From DYRB01 sp963845265 (GTDB lineage: Bacteria; Pseudomonadota; Gammaproteobacteria; Chromatiales; Chromatiaceae): a stretch of 64,000 bases of DNA. Under the pieces are notes generated by a model. It worked only from the letters and a program-made list of their open reading frames with translations, was not told where the DNA came from and ran no database searches. Location of the stretch: positions 1 through 64,000 of the forward strand of contig CAWJRN010000014.1 in assembly GCA_963845265.1 (NCBI GenBank). Direction: 5' to 3'. Below, piece after piece: positions 36,393-45,023 of this stretch (position 1 is the stretch's first letter; every line of letters starts with the position of its first letter). The translations under genes were made by a program, and so were the position numbers.

Positions 36393-36905
36393 ATGCAAGC
36401 CCCGCTTCCTGCGTTCGACCCGGCCTGGGTGATGGTGCCCCGGCCAACGGTGGGTGGGCTCATGGCGGTCTGCGAAGACAGTTATGGTGCCCTCATGCGG
36501 TTGGCGCCGGACCTGCGCCTGGCCTGGGGGGAGCTCCGGGCAGGTGCTGCAACCGGGGCGGATCTGCACCTTCAGGTATTGGCGCAATCGCGCTACACCA
36601 CAGAGGTACGCCTCACCTACGCCTTTCCCGACGCCCCAGCGGACGGGCTCCCATGTCTGGACCCGAACGCCCGGCTGTGCGCCTACCACGATGCGCTGCA
36701 GGTCGAGGTGCTCGACTTGCATCAGACCGCCCTGCCCATCTACCGCCACTATGCCTATCCGGCCCTGGATGCGAAGTGGAAGGCCAATCTGTTCCTTGCC
36801 CGCTGGTTGGGGTTTTGCGTCCGCCAAGGCTATCGATTCGCGCCCGGCCTAAGCGTTGATGCGGCTGATCAACCCCGTCGAGGGGAATGTCAGACGATCT
36901 CCTGA
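36393..36905 (+). CDS. DUF1249-family protein
   Basis: A 170-residue protein of the DUF1249 (YqiB) family, known only as a conserved gammaproteobacterial protein often encoded near ADP-sugar hydrolase and cAMP phosphodiesterase genes. Typical blocks are VGGLMAVCEDSYGALMRLAPDLR, YTTEVRLTYAF, LDPNARLCAYHDALQVEVLD and DAKWKANLFLARWLGFCVRQGYRF. The ATG at 36393 is the first that gives the family N-terminus; it has a weak ribosome binding site. The thioredoxin gene lies 100 bases upstream and iscR follows. Function unknown. Confidence 0.8.
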   Translation: MQAPLPAFDPAWVMVPRPTVGGLMAVCEDSYGALMRLAPDLRLAWGELRAGAATGADLHLQVLAQSRYTTEVRLTYAFPDAPADGLPCLDPNARLCAYHDALQVEVLDLHQTALPIYRHYAYPALDAKWKANLFLARWLGFCVRQGYRFAPGLSVDAADQPRRGECQTIS

Positions 36906-37014
36906 CGCCGACAAACTGCTTCTCGATCACAGGTCCAAAGCACCCGAGAAGGCTCCATTAACCGACTGGGGAGGTGCCCGGGGCCGACATCGCCACTTTT
37001 TTTCTGGGATTTAC

Positions 37015-37044
37015 TTGACTAGTCCGCTATGTTATGGCTACTCT
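37015..37044 (+). promoter_or_regulatory. Probable sigma70 promoter of iscR
   Basis: TTGACT (37015-37020) and TACTCT (37039-37044) are spaced by 18 bases, 54 bases before the iscR start. The region is AT-richer than its surroundings. A full type 1 IscR site is not evident, so autoregulation cannot be claimed from the sequence. Confidence 0.5.
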
Positions 37045-37097
37045 AAATCCCACCAAACGTGTTGGTAATTTCGGCCCACCGCATAGGTCAAGACATC

Positions 37098-37559
37098 ATG
37101 AGACTCTCTACCAAAGGCAGATACGCGGTCACGGCGATGCTGGATTTGGCGCTGAACTCCGGCAAGGGCCCGGTGACCCTGGCGGATATATCCGTCAATC
37201 AGGGAATTTCCCTGTCCTATCTGGAGCAACTCTTCGCCGCGCTGCGTGCCAAGCAGCTTGTGCGCGGGGTGCGAGGGCCAGGGGGCGGCTACTACCTCGG
37301 CAAGGAGACGGCCGAGATCTCCATCGCGGATATCATTTGTGCGGTGGACGAGTGGGTGGAGTTCACGCGCTGTGGCGGTCGCGAGAACTGCCGCGATGGC
37401 AAGCGTTGCCTCACCCACAGCTTGTGGGATCAGCTCAGTGACGAGATATTCCGCTTCCTGAGCGACATCTCTCTGGCGGATCTGGTGGCCCGAGGTCAGC
37501 AGGAGCGCCGCGGCCTGGATGTCGCCCTAGCGTCGGTCGAGAAGCGGCGGGCGGCCTAG
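37098..37559 (+). CDS. iscR: Fe-S cluster regulator IscR (Rrf2 family)
   Basis: A 153-residue Rrf2-type winged-helix regulator. MRLSTKGRYAVTAMLDLAL and the recognition-helix segment SYLEQLFAALRAKQLVRGVRGPGGGY match IscR. The cluster ligands C92, C98, C104 and H107 are at the same spacing as in E. coli IscR, so it should bind [2Fe-2S] and switch DNA specificity with cluster status. No iscS, iscU or iscA follows; the next 230 bases are REP repeats and then a gene on the opposite strand. It is thus a detached iscR, or a second copy with another target set. Confidence 0.88.
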   Translation: MRLSTKGRYAVTAMLDLALNSGKGPVTLADISVNQGISLSYLEQLFAALRAKQLVRGVRGPGGGYYLGKETAEISIADIICAVDEWVEFTRCGGRENCRDGKRCLTHSLWDQLSDEIFRFLSDISLADLVARGQQERRGLDVALASVEKRRAA

Positions 37560-37588
37560 CAGCCTCGCAGGCAAGTCCTGCCGAGCAT

Positions 37589-37818
37589 TGGTAGGGTGGA
37601 TAAGCAAAGCGCAACAACCGAAGGCGCGCCGGTGGATGCGGCGCGGAAGGGCCGCTCAGGAAATTCGCGGCGCAGATCCGTAGGGTGGATGAGCGCAGCG
37701 AATCCACCAACGCCGCGTGGACTGTCAGGCCCTACAAGTCCCCTTTCGATTGCTGCGCAGTCCCAGTCTATGCCGGTACCTGGTCTACGTTGCGCTCAAC
37801 CCAGCCTACGGGTCTCGG
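37589..37818. repeat. Cluster of three REP-like units
   Basis: GTAGGGTGGATAAGCAAAGC at 37591 with a diverged partner near 37630; GTAGGGTGGATGAGCGCAGC followed by GAATCCACC at 37681-37708; and a half unit GCGCTCAACCCAGCCTACGG at about 37792-37812. The last one overlaps the 3' end of the histidine kinase gene. Both main subtypes occur side by side. Confidence 0.75.
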
Positions 37819-39821
37819 CTGCAATTTTGGGCTGATCCCGGACTTGCTCCGGGGCAGCCGGCAATAACACCTGTACACACGTCCCCGTGTCCTCGGTGGA
37901 CGTAATCTCCAGATGCCCCCCGTGGGCCTGAACCAGGCGCTGGACAATGGCCAGCCCCAGGCCGGTCCCGGTCGCCTTGGACGTGACGAAGGGCTGCGTC
38001 AGCCGCATCAGTAGGTCTGGCGGTATCGGTGGCCCAGGGTTGGTCACCGTCAGGCTCACCTGGTTTGTATCCCCTTCGTCGGCGATGTCCCAGCGGATCT
38101 CTGCCCCCTCCGGGGCCGCCTCGCAGGCGTTGCGCGTCAAGTTGGTCAGGACTTGGATCAGGCGATCGGCGTCTGCCAGAACCAGGGGGCGCCGGGTCGG
38201 GGCACTCACCCGCAGGTGCTGATGACGGGCTTGGGCCAGCTCCGCGTGGGCTTCGAGGAAGCCTTGCAGCGTCGCCGCCAGGTCGATACGCCTGAGGTCG
38301 AGGGCCACCGGCTTGGCGTAGGCCAAGATGTCTTCCAGCAATCTGGCCATCCGGCCCGCCTCTTGGCTGGCGAGGCCGAGACGACGTTGCGCCCGCTCTG
38401 CCTGTGCCTCGCCCTGCAGCCCCTCCAGGGCCAGGGTGATCGTGGCCAAGGGGGTGCGCAGTTCATGGGCGATCCCGGAGGCAAACTCGCCGATGGCCGC
38501 CAGCCGACCCTGTTCGGCCAGGCGCACCGTGCGCCCGAAGCTGTGGGCGATGAGGTGAGCGATATTGCCCAGGAAGCGCAGCTGGGTCTGGTCGTAGCTC
38601 CCGCTGCTGCGGGCGGCAAAGATCACCGCTGCGGGAAGGGCGGCCCGGGTCTGTGCCGCGAGGGGTAGCACCACGGCGTCGCGCATCCCCAGCTTGGCCA
38701 GATTTGAGAAGGGGTCTGGGCCCACCGCAGTCACGGCGGCCTCGCCCGGATCAGAGACGCGTAGCGGTCGGCCTTCGACGAGGGCGCGCTCCACCAGGCT
38801 TCCGGCGAGTGGGAATGGGGCACGAGCGATGTGCAGTGGGGCTGCCGTCGAGGTGCCCGGCCTCCAGGCGCGCGGTTGCGCCATCCGTGTCGATCAGGAC
38901 GACGCCGATCCAGTCCATGCGCAGCAGCTCCGCGAACTCGTCGGCGATGAACCCAAGCACCTGGTTCAGATCGCCGCCGCGCTGCAGGCGGTCCAAGAGT
39001 TGGAAGAGCAGATCGAGCCGCTCGGCCAAACGGTTGAAGCTGGCGGTCAAGTCTTGGATCTCGGCGCTACCCTCCACCGCGATGCGATGGCCGAAGTCTC
39101 CGTCTGCGACGCGCTGGAAGCCCCGAATGGTCCGCCGCAGCGGGGCCAGGGTACGGGCGTAGAGCATCAGCATCAGCCCCACGGCGACGAGTATGGAGAC
39201 GCCGAGGGCGATGGTGAAGGTCACCAACATGCCGCGGTGCTCCGCCGCCGCCCATTGTCGCAGCCCTTCGGTGAGTGCTCGGCTGGCCTGTTCCAGCTCG
39301 GCGCTGTGGTCGAGGATATGCTGGGACGCATACTCCAGGCGGGGTTCTTCGGGGTTGTCCCCGAGCTCGCTCACCAGACCCGTGCGGTAGCTGGCCCAGG
39401 TCTGTTCCAGGGCGTGGATGGTCGCTTCCAGCTGAGGTCCGAGCCTGGGCTGGAGCCAGGCCGACGGGCGCGGCATTTGGTTGCTGAAGTCCTGATGCAT
39501 GAACAGGTCCAGTGCGCGGTCGAAGGTGGCCATGTGGGCCATCAGGTTCTGGTAGTAGAGGCGTAGGTCCCGATAATAGGTGGGGTAGTCCCGGGGCGCG
39601 TTCTCGTTGTACTGCATCGCCTGGGTGTGCAATTGTTGGGCGCTGAGCTCCAGGCGCGCGGCCACGTCGACCAGGGTATCGCCGGCGATCTGGCGCTCCA
39701 GCATCCCGAGGGTGTAGAGGCCAACGGCGCAGAACAGTAGCAGCAAGGCGGTGAAGGCGGCGCCGATCTGCACACTGAGGCGCGTCAGGAGCGGTGGGCG
39801 TTTGGGTTGGGCTCGGGACAT
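37796..39821 (-). CDS. Membrane sensor histidine kinase (one apparent frameshift)
   Basis: About 675 residues. TM1 is near 18-40, followed by a long periplasmic helical domain, TM2 near 204-226, then HAMP (RTIRGFQRVADGDFGHRI) and a GAF-like domain. HisKA with the phospho-acceptor (ASGIAHELRTPLATITLALEGL) and HATPase (N box LTRNACEAAPEG, G2 box GTGLGLAIVQRL) complete it. The frame breaks at the C run 38838-38841: removing one base joins AGHLDGS to PLHIARAPFPLAG. The cognate regulator is not beside it. The last residues run into REP sequence. Ligand unknown. Confidence 0.85.
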
Positions 39822-40331
39822 GATGGGCTAGGGGACGCGCTATGAGGCTGTGGGGCTTGGTGACGATTCAAGAACAACCGGTACACCCTTCTTGGAACTA
39901 CGAAACACGCGAAAAACGCGAAAAGGCTCAATATACACAGGAGAACCTGCTGTTTTTTCGCGGTTTTCGTGTATTTCGTAGTTTCTTGTCGTCCGCGCGC
40001 TTGTTTCGGTTGTTTCTGAACCGTTCCTTATGAAGAATTTGGCGTAGGTCGGACGGCGGCACGACGCCCAACGCACGACGCATACCTCTATACCTGTCGC
40101 GTCGGTTCTTCGTTTCAGAATTTCCAATTGGCCAGCAGCAACAAACTCTTACTGACAACTGCCAACTGAAAACTGACAACTTCCCTATTTGTGTGCGAGG
40201 CAATGGGCCGGCGGGCTGGCTGCCGTCCCGGGCGTGGCAGTGTTATTCTTCGCGACTCCCGGCTTGGGACGCGCCCGCTGTCTCGGCCGACATTCTATGT
40301 CCAATCCTCCGCCAGGCGAGCGCTATATCCC
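39822..40331. repeat. Intergenic region with an imperfect long inverted repeat and a dispersed repeat
   Basis: AACTACGAAACACGCGAAAA at about 39896-39915 is mirrored by TTTTCGTGTATTTCGTAGTT at 39966-39985, an imperfect arm of about 30 bp with a 25-base loop. The second copy of the adk-upstream repeat lies at about 40130-40198. There is no coding sequence until prmB; several short frames have no homology. Confidence 0.65.
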
Positions 40332-41258
40332 ATGTCCGAACAACCCGATGGTTTGATCAGTATCCTGGACTTCGTCCGTTGGGGTGCGAGTCGCTTCAAT
40401 GCCGCCGGACTCTTTTTCGGTCACGGCACGGATAACGCCCTTGACGAGGCCATGCACCTGGTCCTGTATGCCCTGCATATGCCCCCGGACCTGCCACCGG
40501 CCTATCGCGATTGCCGCCTGACCGCGGGCGAGCGGGTCGCCGTGACCGATCTGGTGGAGCGGCGCATCAGTGAGCGCAAGCCGGCGTCTTACCTGACCCA
40601 TCGGGCCTGGTTCGCCGGGATCGAGTTCTATGTCAACGAGGATGTACTGGTACCGCGCTCACCCTTGGCGGAACTGATCGAGGCGGGTTTCGACCCCTGG
40701 ATCGACGCCGAGCGGGTGAGTCGGGTGCTCGATCTATGCACCGGGAGCGGTTGCATCGGCATTGCCGCAGCCGTTTATCTGCCGCATGTGACCGTGGACC
40801 TGGTGGACATCTCCGCTGCGGCCCTGGTGGTGGCTCGGACCAATATCGAGAACCATGGGCTGCGCGAGCGGGTGGAGGCCATCGAGTCGGACCTGTTCTC
40901 CAGCCTGGGCGAGCGGCGCTATGACGTGATCGTCAGCAACCCGCCCTATGTGGGCGCGGAGGAGCTTGAGTCCCTGCCGGACGAGTACCACAAGGAGCCA
41001 GCCATTGGCCTGGCCGGGGGCGAGAGCGGCCTGGATCTGGTGTTGCGCATCCTGCGCGACGCCCCAAAGTATCTAAACCCAGAGGGTATCTTGGTCGTTG
41101 AGGTGGGCAACACCGCCGAGGAACTGACCCGGCGCTTCCCGGATCTGCCCTTCCTGTGGCTGGAATTCGAGCGGGGCGGGGAGGGGGTGTTCCTGCTCAA
41201 CCGGGACCAACTGGTCGAATATCACGAGACATTTGCGGAGGCGGCCGAGTCACCATGA
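40332..41258 (+). CDS. prmB: Ribosomal protein L3 glutamine N5-methyltransferase
   Basis: A 308-residue HemK/PrmB-family SAM-dependent enzyme. LDLCTGSGCIGIAAA is the SAM-binding motif I, and DVIVSNPPYVGAEELESLP holds the catalytic NPPY that binds the glutamine side chain. The N-terminal part (ISILDFVRWGASRFNAAGLFFGHGTDNALDEA) is characteristic of PrmB rather than the release-factor enzyme PrmC. The ATG at 40332 is chosen by homology; the frame is open upstream. Its stop overlaps the next start by 4 bases. Confidence 0.93.
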   Translation: MSEQPDGLISILDFVRWGASRFNAAGLFFGHGTDNALDEAMHLVLYALHMPPDLPPAYRDCRLTAGERVAVTDLVERRISERKPASYLTHRAWFAGIEFYVNEDVLVPRSPLAELIEAGFDPWIDAERVSRVLDLCTGSGCIGIAAAVYLPHVTVDLVDISAAALVVARTNIENHGLRERVEAIESDLFSSLGERRYDVIVSNPPYVGAEELESLPDEYHKEPAIGLAGGESGLDLVLRILRDAPKYLNPEGILVVEVGNTAEELTRRFPDLPFLWLEFERGGEGVFLLNRDQLVEYHETFAEAAESP

Positions 41259-41575
41259 GCCTAAGGCGTGCAAAGACGGTAGACGAGTACGTGGAATGGG
41301 TGCGCCAGGCGGTGTTCGAGGTCGATGACCTGCGCGCCTGCCTGGAGTTCGAGCTGGAAGACCTCAAGCAGTTTCCGGCCTTCCTCGACCCACTGGAGGA
41401 GGGCATCAAGGCCATCTATCAGCACATGCTCGACGGGACCTATGGATTCGGCCGCGAGGACCTGCCCTTCATGGACCTGGCCGCTCAATTCTCCGAGGAG
41501 ATCCCCTTCCATACCCTGCTCAAACAAATCAACGAGACCCATCGCCGCGGTCTCGACACCAACTCCGAGGACTGA
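41255..41575 (+). CDS. Conserved acidic helical protein between prmB and hemN
   Basis: A 106-residue acidic, mostly helical protein (SLRRAKTVDEYVEWVRQAVFEVDDLRACLEFELEDL ... FGREDLPFMDLAAQFSEEIPFHTLLKQINETHRRG). I know it only as a conserved hypothetical of Chromatiales-type genomes and do not assign a function. Its ATG overlaps the prmB stop (ATGA), and hemN follows 6 bases after its stop. It belongs to a prmB-hemN operon, which gives weak support for a role near haem or translation. There are no Cys clusters or membrane segments. Confidence 0.7.
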   Translation: MSLRRAKTVDEYVEWVRQAVFEVDDLRACLEFELEDLKQFPAFLDPLEEGIKAIYQHMLDGTYGFGREDLPFMDLAAQFSEEIPFHTLLKQINETHRRGLDTNSED

Positions 41576-41581
41576 TCAGGC

Positions 41582-42967
41582 ATGGACCAGGGCATCACCT
41601 ACGATCTCGACCTGATTCGGCGCTACGACCAGAGCGGTCCGCGCTACACCTCCTATCCCACGGCGCTGGAGTTCCACCCCGGCTTCGACGAGGCGGCCTA
41701 CCGCGCCGCCTGTGTCGCCACGAACGCAAGCGGCCGGCCCCTGTCGCTGTATTTCCACATCCCCTTCTGCGACACCGTCTGCTTCTTCTGCGGGTGCAGC
41801 AAGCTCGCGACCAAGGATCGCACCCTGGCCCAGCCCTATCTGGATCGGGTCTACCGTGAGTTGGCCCTTCAGGCCGAGTTGTTCGACCCCAACCGCACCG
41901 TGGAGCAGCTCCACTGGGGCGGCGGCACCCCGACCTTCATCAGCAGCGACCAGATGGCCGAGCTGATGGACGAGACCCGGCGCCGCTTCAAGCTGGCGGA
42001 CGACAACACCGGCGAGTACTCCATCGAGATCGACCCGCGCGAGGCCGACGCTCAGAGCGTCGCCCTGTTGCGCCGCCTGGGCTTCAACCGCATGAGCCTG
42101 GGGGTGCAGGACTTCGCACCCAGCGTCCAGCAGGCGGTCAATCGAATTCAGACCGAGGCCGAGACCCTGGCCGTGCTCGAGGCCGCCCGTAGCGAGGGCT
42201 TCCGGTCCGTGAGCGTGGACCTGATGTACGGTCTGCCGAGGCAGTCTGTCGCCTCCTTCGGCCGCACCCTGGACCGGATCATCGAGTTCGCCCCGGAGCG
42301 CCTTTCCGTCTTCAACTACGCCCACCTGCCGGAGCGCTTCAAGCCCCAGCGGCGCATCAACGAGGCGGAACTGCCGCGCCCTGAGGTCAAGCTCCAGATC
42401 CTCCAGGAGACCATCGACCGGCTCACTGCGGCTGGGTATGTCTACATTGGCATGGACCACTTTGCCCGCCCCGATGACGAACTGGCCCTGGCCCAGCGCA
42501 ACGGCACCCTGTACCGCAACTTCCAGGGCTATTCCACCCACGCCGACTGCGACCTCATCGGTCTGGGCATGACCTCCATCGGCAAGGTCGGCAACACCTA
42601 TGCCCAGAACCAGCGCGGTATCGAAGACTACTATGCACGCATCGACGCCGGCCGCCTGGCGGTCTTCCGCGGCATTGCGCTGAGCCGCGACGACGAGATT
42701 CGCCGCGATGTCATCACCCGCCTGATCTGCCACTTCGGGCTGCGTTTCGCCGAGGTCGAGGGTGCCTGGGGCATCGCCTTTGCGGATTACTTCGCCGCCG
42801 ATCTGCCGAAGCTCCGGCCCATGGCCGATGACGGACTTTTGGAGTTGGACGCCGAGGGCATCCGGGTCCTGCCCAGGGGACGGCTGCTGATCCGCAACAT
42901 CTGCATGGTCTTCGACGCCTACCTGGCCGCCAAGCAGGGCCCGGTCGGTTTCTCCAAGGTCATTTGA
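41582..42967 (+). CDS. hemN: Oxygen-independent coproporphyrinogen III oxidase
   Basis: A 461-residue radical-SAM enzyme that makes protoporphyrinogen IX under low oxygen. The cluster motif is IPFCDTVCFFCGCSK (C63, C67, C70 plus the HemN-typical C72). GGGTPTF follows, then the SIEIDPRE and MDHFARPDDELALAQ blocks, and RNFQGYSTHADCDLIGLGMTSIG, which is diagnostic of true HemN. Length and ends are normal. It lies 6 bases after the preceding gene. Anaerobic haem supply fits the cytochrome-rich nos cluster 2 kb downstream; no FNR site was seen directly before it. Confidence 0.95.
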   Translation: MDQGITYDLDLIRRYDQSGPRYTSYPTALEFHPGFDEAAYRAACVATNASGRPLSLYFHIPFCDTVCFFCGCSKLATKDRTLAQPYLDRVYRELALQAELFDPNRTVEQLHWGGGTPTFISSDQMAELMDETRRRFKLADDNTGEYSIEIDPREADAQSVALLRRLGFNRMSLGVQDFAPSVQQAVNRIQTEAETLAVLEAARSEGFRSVSVDLMYGLPRQSVASFGRTLDRIIEFAPERLSVFNYAHLPERFKPQRRINEAELPRPEVKLQILQETIDRLTAAGYVYIGMDHFARPDDELALAQRNGTLYRNFQGYSTHADCDLIGLGMTSIGKVGNTYAQNQRGIEDYYARIDAGRLAVFRGIALSRDDEIRRDVITRLICHFGLRFAEVEGAWGIAFADYFAADLPKLRPMADDGLLELDAEGIRVLPRGRLLIRNICMVFDAYLAAKQGPVGFSKVI

Positions 42968-43111
42968 GGACAGCGCTGCTCCCAAGACCTAGTAGGTGGC
43001 CCCTTCAAGGCTACGCCTTACGCGCAACCGTACTCGTCGCCTGCCGCACGCGATGTCTTCGGAAACGCGATGCGTTTGTGAAGATAGCCGCCGCTCAAGG
43101 AACCCCCAGTG

Positions 43112-44701
43112 ATGACACACGATACCAACCCCGCGACCATCCCAGAGGTCTTCCGTACCACCGCCCGCCATTACCCGGATACCCCCGTCATCGTCGGCTG
43201 CGGCCGGGACCTGACCTTTGCCGAGCTGGATGCGGCCTCGGACGGCGTTGCCGGAGGCCTGGCGGCGGAGGGCATCCGTCCCGGCGATCGGGTTGGGCTC
43301 TACTGCCCCAACGGGACCGAGTTCGTCATCGCCTATCTGGGCATCCTCAAGGCGGGGGCCTGTGTGGTCCCCATCAATCTCCTGCTCAATCCTCTGGAGG
43401 TCGGCTTCATCCTGAGCGATGCCGGGGCCGCTGCGCTCTGCTACCACGCTGGTCTCTCCGAGCAGGCCCGCACGGCCCTGGCCGATGCGCCCGCCGTTGG
43501 GCTGCGGGTGCGCATCGGCGGCTCGGGCTCCGAGACCGGCGCCTTTGAACTCGAAACCCTCGCGGCCAGCGGCCTGGCTGCACCGGTCCTGGACCTGGAC
43601 CCGTCCGAGGCCCTGGCGGCCATCCTCTATACCTCCGGCACCACAGGTCGCCCCAAGGGGGCCATGCTCAGCCACCGCAACCTGGTGGCCAACGCCGCCT
43701 CGGTCATGCAGGCCCTGGCCCTGGAGCCCGGGCGCGACCGCATCCTGGTGGTCCTGCCCATGTTCCACGCCTTCGCCGCCACGGTCGGCATGCTCATGCC
43801 CCTGCTCCATGGCCTGAGCCTGGTCCCGGTGCCGCGCTTCGACCCGCGCCAGGTCAGCGCCGCCATCGCCGCCCAGGGCGCCAGCGTCTTCCTTGGTGTC
43901 CCCAGCATGTACAACCTGCTGCTGCGCCTGGACGACGCCGCGGTCGCCCAGTGGGCAGGGGTCCGGCTGTGCGTCTGCGGCGGGGCGGCCATGCCTCAGG
44001 CGGTCATGGCCGGTTTCGAGTCGCGCTTCGGCATCCCGGTCCTGGAGGGTGACGGCCCCACCGAGTGCTCACCGGTGACCTGCGTCAACCCACCGACCGG
44101 TCCCCGCAAGCCCGGCTCCGTCGGCCCACCGATCCCAGGGGTCGAGATGTGCATCGTCGACGACGAGGGCCTGCCCGTCGCCCAGGGCGAGCACGGCGAG
44201 GTCTGCGTGCGCGGGCCCAATGTCATGCGCGGTTACTGGGGTCTGCCCGAGGAGACCCAGGCGAGCTTCTTCGGTGACTGGTTCCGCACCGGTGACCTGG
44301 GCTGGTGCGATGCCGACGGCTACTTCTACCTGGTGGACCGGATCAAGGACCTGATCATCAGCAACGGCATGAACGTCTACCCGCGGGTCATCGAAGAGAT
44401 CCTCTACCAGCACCCCGGCGTCGCCGAGGCCGCCGTGGTGGCCGAGCCCCACCCCTTGCATGGCGAGCTACCCATCGCCCATGTGGTGGCCAAGCCGGAC
44501 GCGAGCTTGGATGCCGCGACCTTGCGTGACTGGTGCCGTGCGCGTCTCGGACGCCACGAGGTCCCGCGCCGCATCCTGCTGCGCGAGGCATTGCCCAAGA
44601 ACGCCGCGGGCAAGATCCTCAAACGCGAGCTGCGCAGGGAAGGGGAGTTGGAGCGCGGTGTGGACCTGCCGCCGGAACCTGCGGCTGGCCAGCACGCCTA
44701 G
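43112..44701 (+). CDS. AMP-dependent acyl-CoA synthetase/ligase
   Basis: A 529-residue ANL-superfamily enzyme, most like long-chain fatty-acid CoA ligases. The A3 motif YTSGTTGRPKGAMLSH binds the adenylate phosphate. GDGPTECSPVTC replaces the usual GYGxTE form with GDGPTE, RTGDLGWCDADGYFYLVDRIKDLIISNGMNVYP is the hinge, and the catalytic Lys lies in PKNAAGKILKREL. Substrate chain length cannot be read from sequence. AAGGA precedes the ATG at 43112. It stands 140 bases after hemN. Confidence 0.85.
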   Translation: MTHDTNPATIPEVFRTTARHYPDTPVIVGCGRDLTFAELDAASDGVAGGLAAEGIRPGDRVGLYCPNGTEFVIAYLGILKAGACVVPINLLLNPLEVGFILSDAGAAALCYHAGLSEQARTALADAPAVGLRVRIGGSGSETGAFELETLAASGLAAPVLDLDPSEALAAILYTSGTTGRPKGAMLSHRNLVANAASVMQALALEPGRDRILVVLPMFHAFAATVGMLMPLLHGLSLVPVPRFDPRQVSAAIAAQGASVFLGVPSMYNLLLRLDDAAVAQWAGVRLCVCGGAAMPQAVMAGFESRFGIPVLEGDGPTECSPVTCVNPPTGPRKPGSVGPPIPGVEMCIVDDEGLPVAQGEHGEVCVRGPNVMRGYWGLPEETQASFFGDWFRTGDLGWCDADGYFYLVDRIKDLIISNGMNVYPRVIEEILYQHPGVAEAAVVAEPHPLHGELPIAHVVAKPDASLDAATLRDWCRARLGRHEVPRRILLREALPKNAAGKILKRELRREGELERGVDLPPEPAAGQHA

Positions 44702-45023
44702 CTGCAACGACAGCGAGCAGCCCTATGTTTCAATGGGGTACGCTGCGTCAACGGATGCCGTCGCCGCGACCCGTCTCGCTGTTGCGACTTGGTGAATACT
44801 GCCGAGCGACTGCGCCAAGGGCCCCAGCCACCTGCGTGATTTGACACAAATCAAGACGCGCCCCCCAACGAAGGCTAAACTTGCGCAGTGCGCTGCCGGT
44901 CGTCAGTCTCGCCCCGTTACCGGGGCCTTGACTTTCGTAACGATGCTCCCGGCCCCGCCCGGCCGCCGCGTCCCGTGTAGGGTGTCGGTGGCCGCTCGTC
45001 AACTACCTGTTTGGGGGATAACC
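44702..45023 (+). promoter_or_regulatory. nosZ upstream region with an FNR/DNR-type site
   Basis: TTGACACAAATCAA at 44841-44854 fits the FNR/ANR/DNR consensus TTGAT-N4-ATCAA with one mismatch and has perfect TTGA-N6-TCAA half sites. It lies 170 bases before nosZ. FNR-family regulators activate nos genes under low oxygen or nitric oxide. The rest of this 322-base region has no gene. Confidence 0.65.

Noticed and set aside
37010..37060. Type 1 IscR autoregulatory site before iscR
   Set aside because: Only one half-like block (TTGACTAGTC) is present; the spacing and the second half do not match the consensus.
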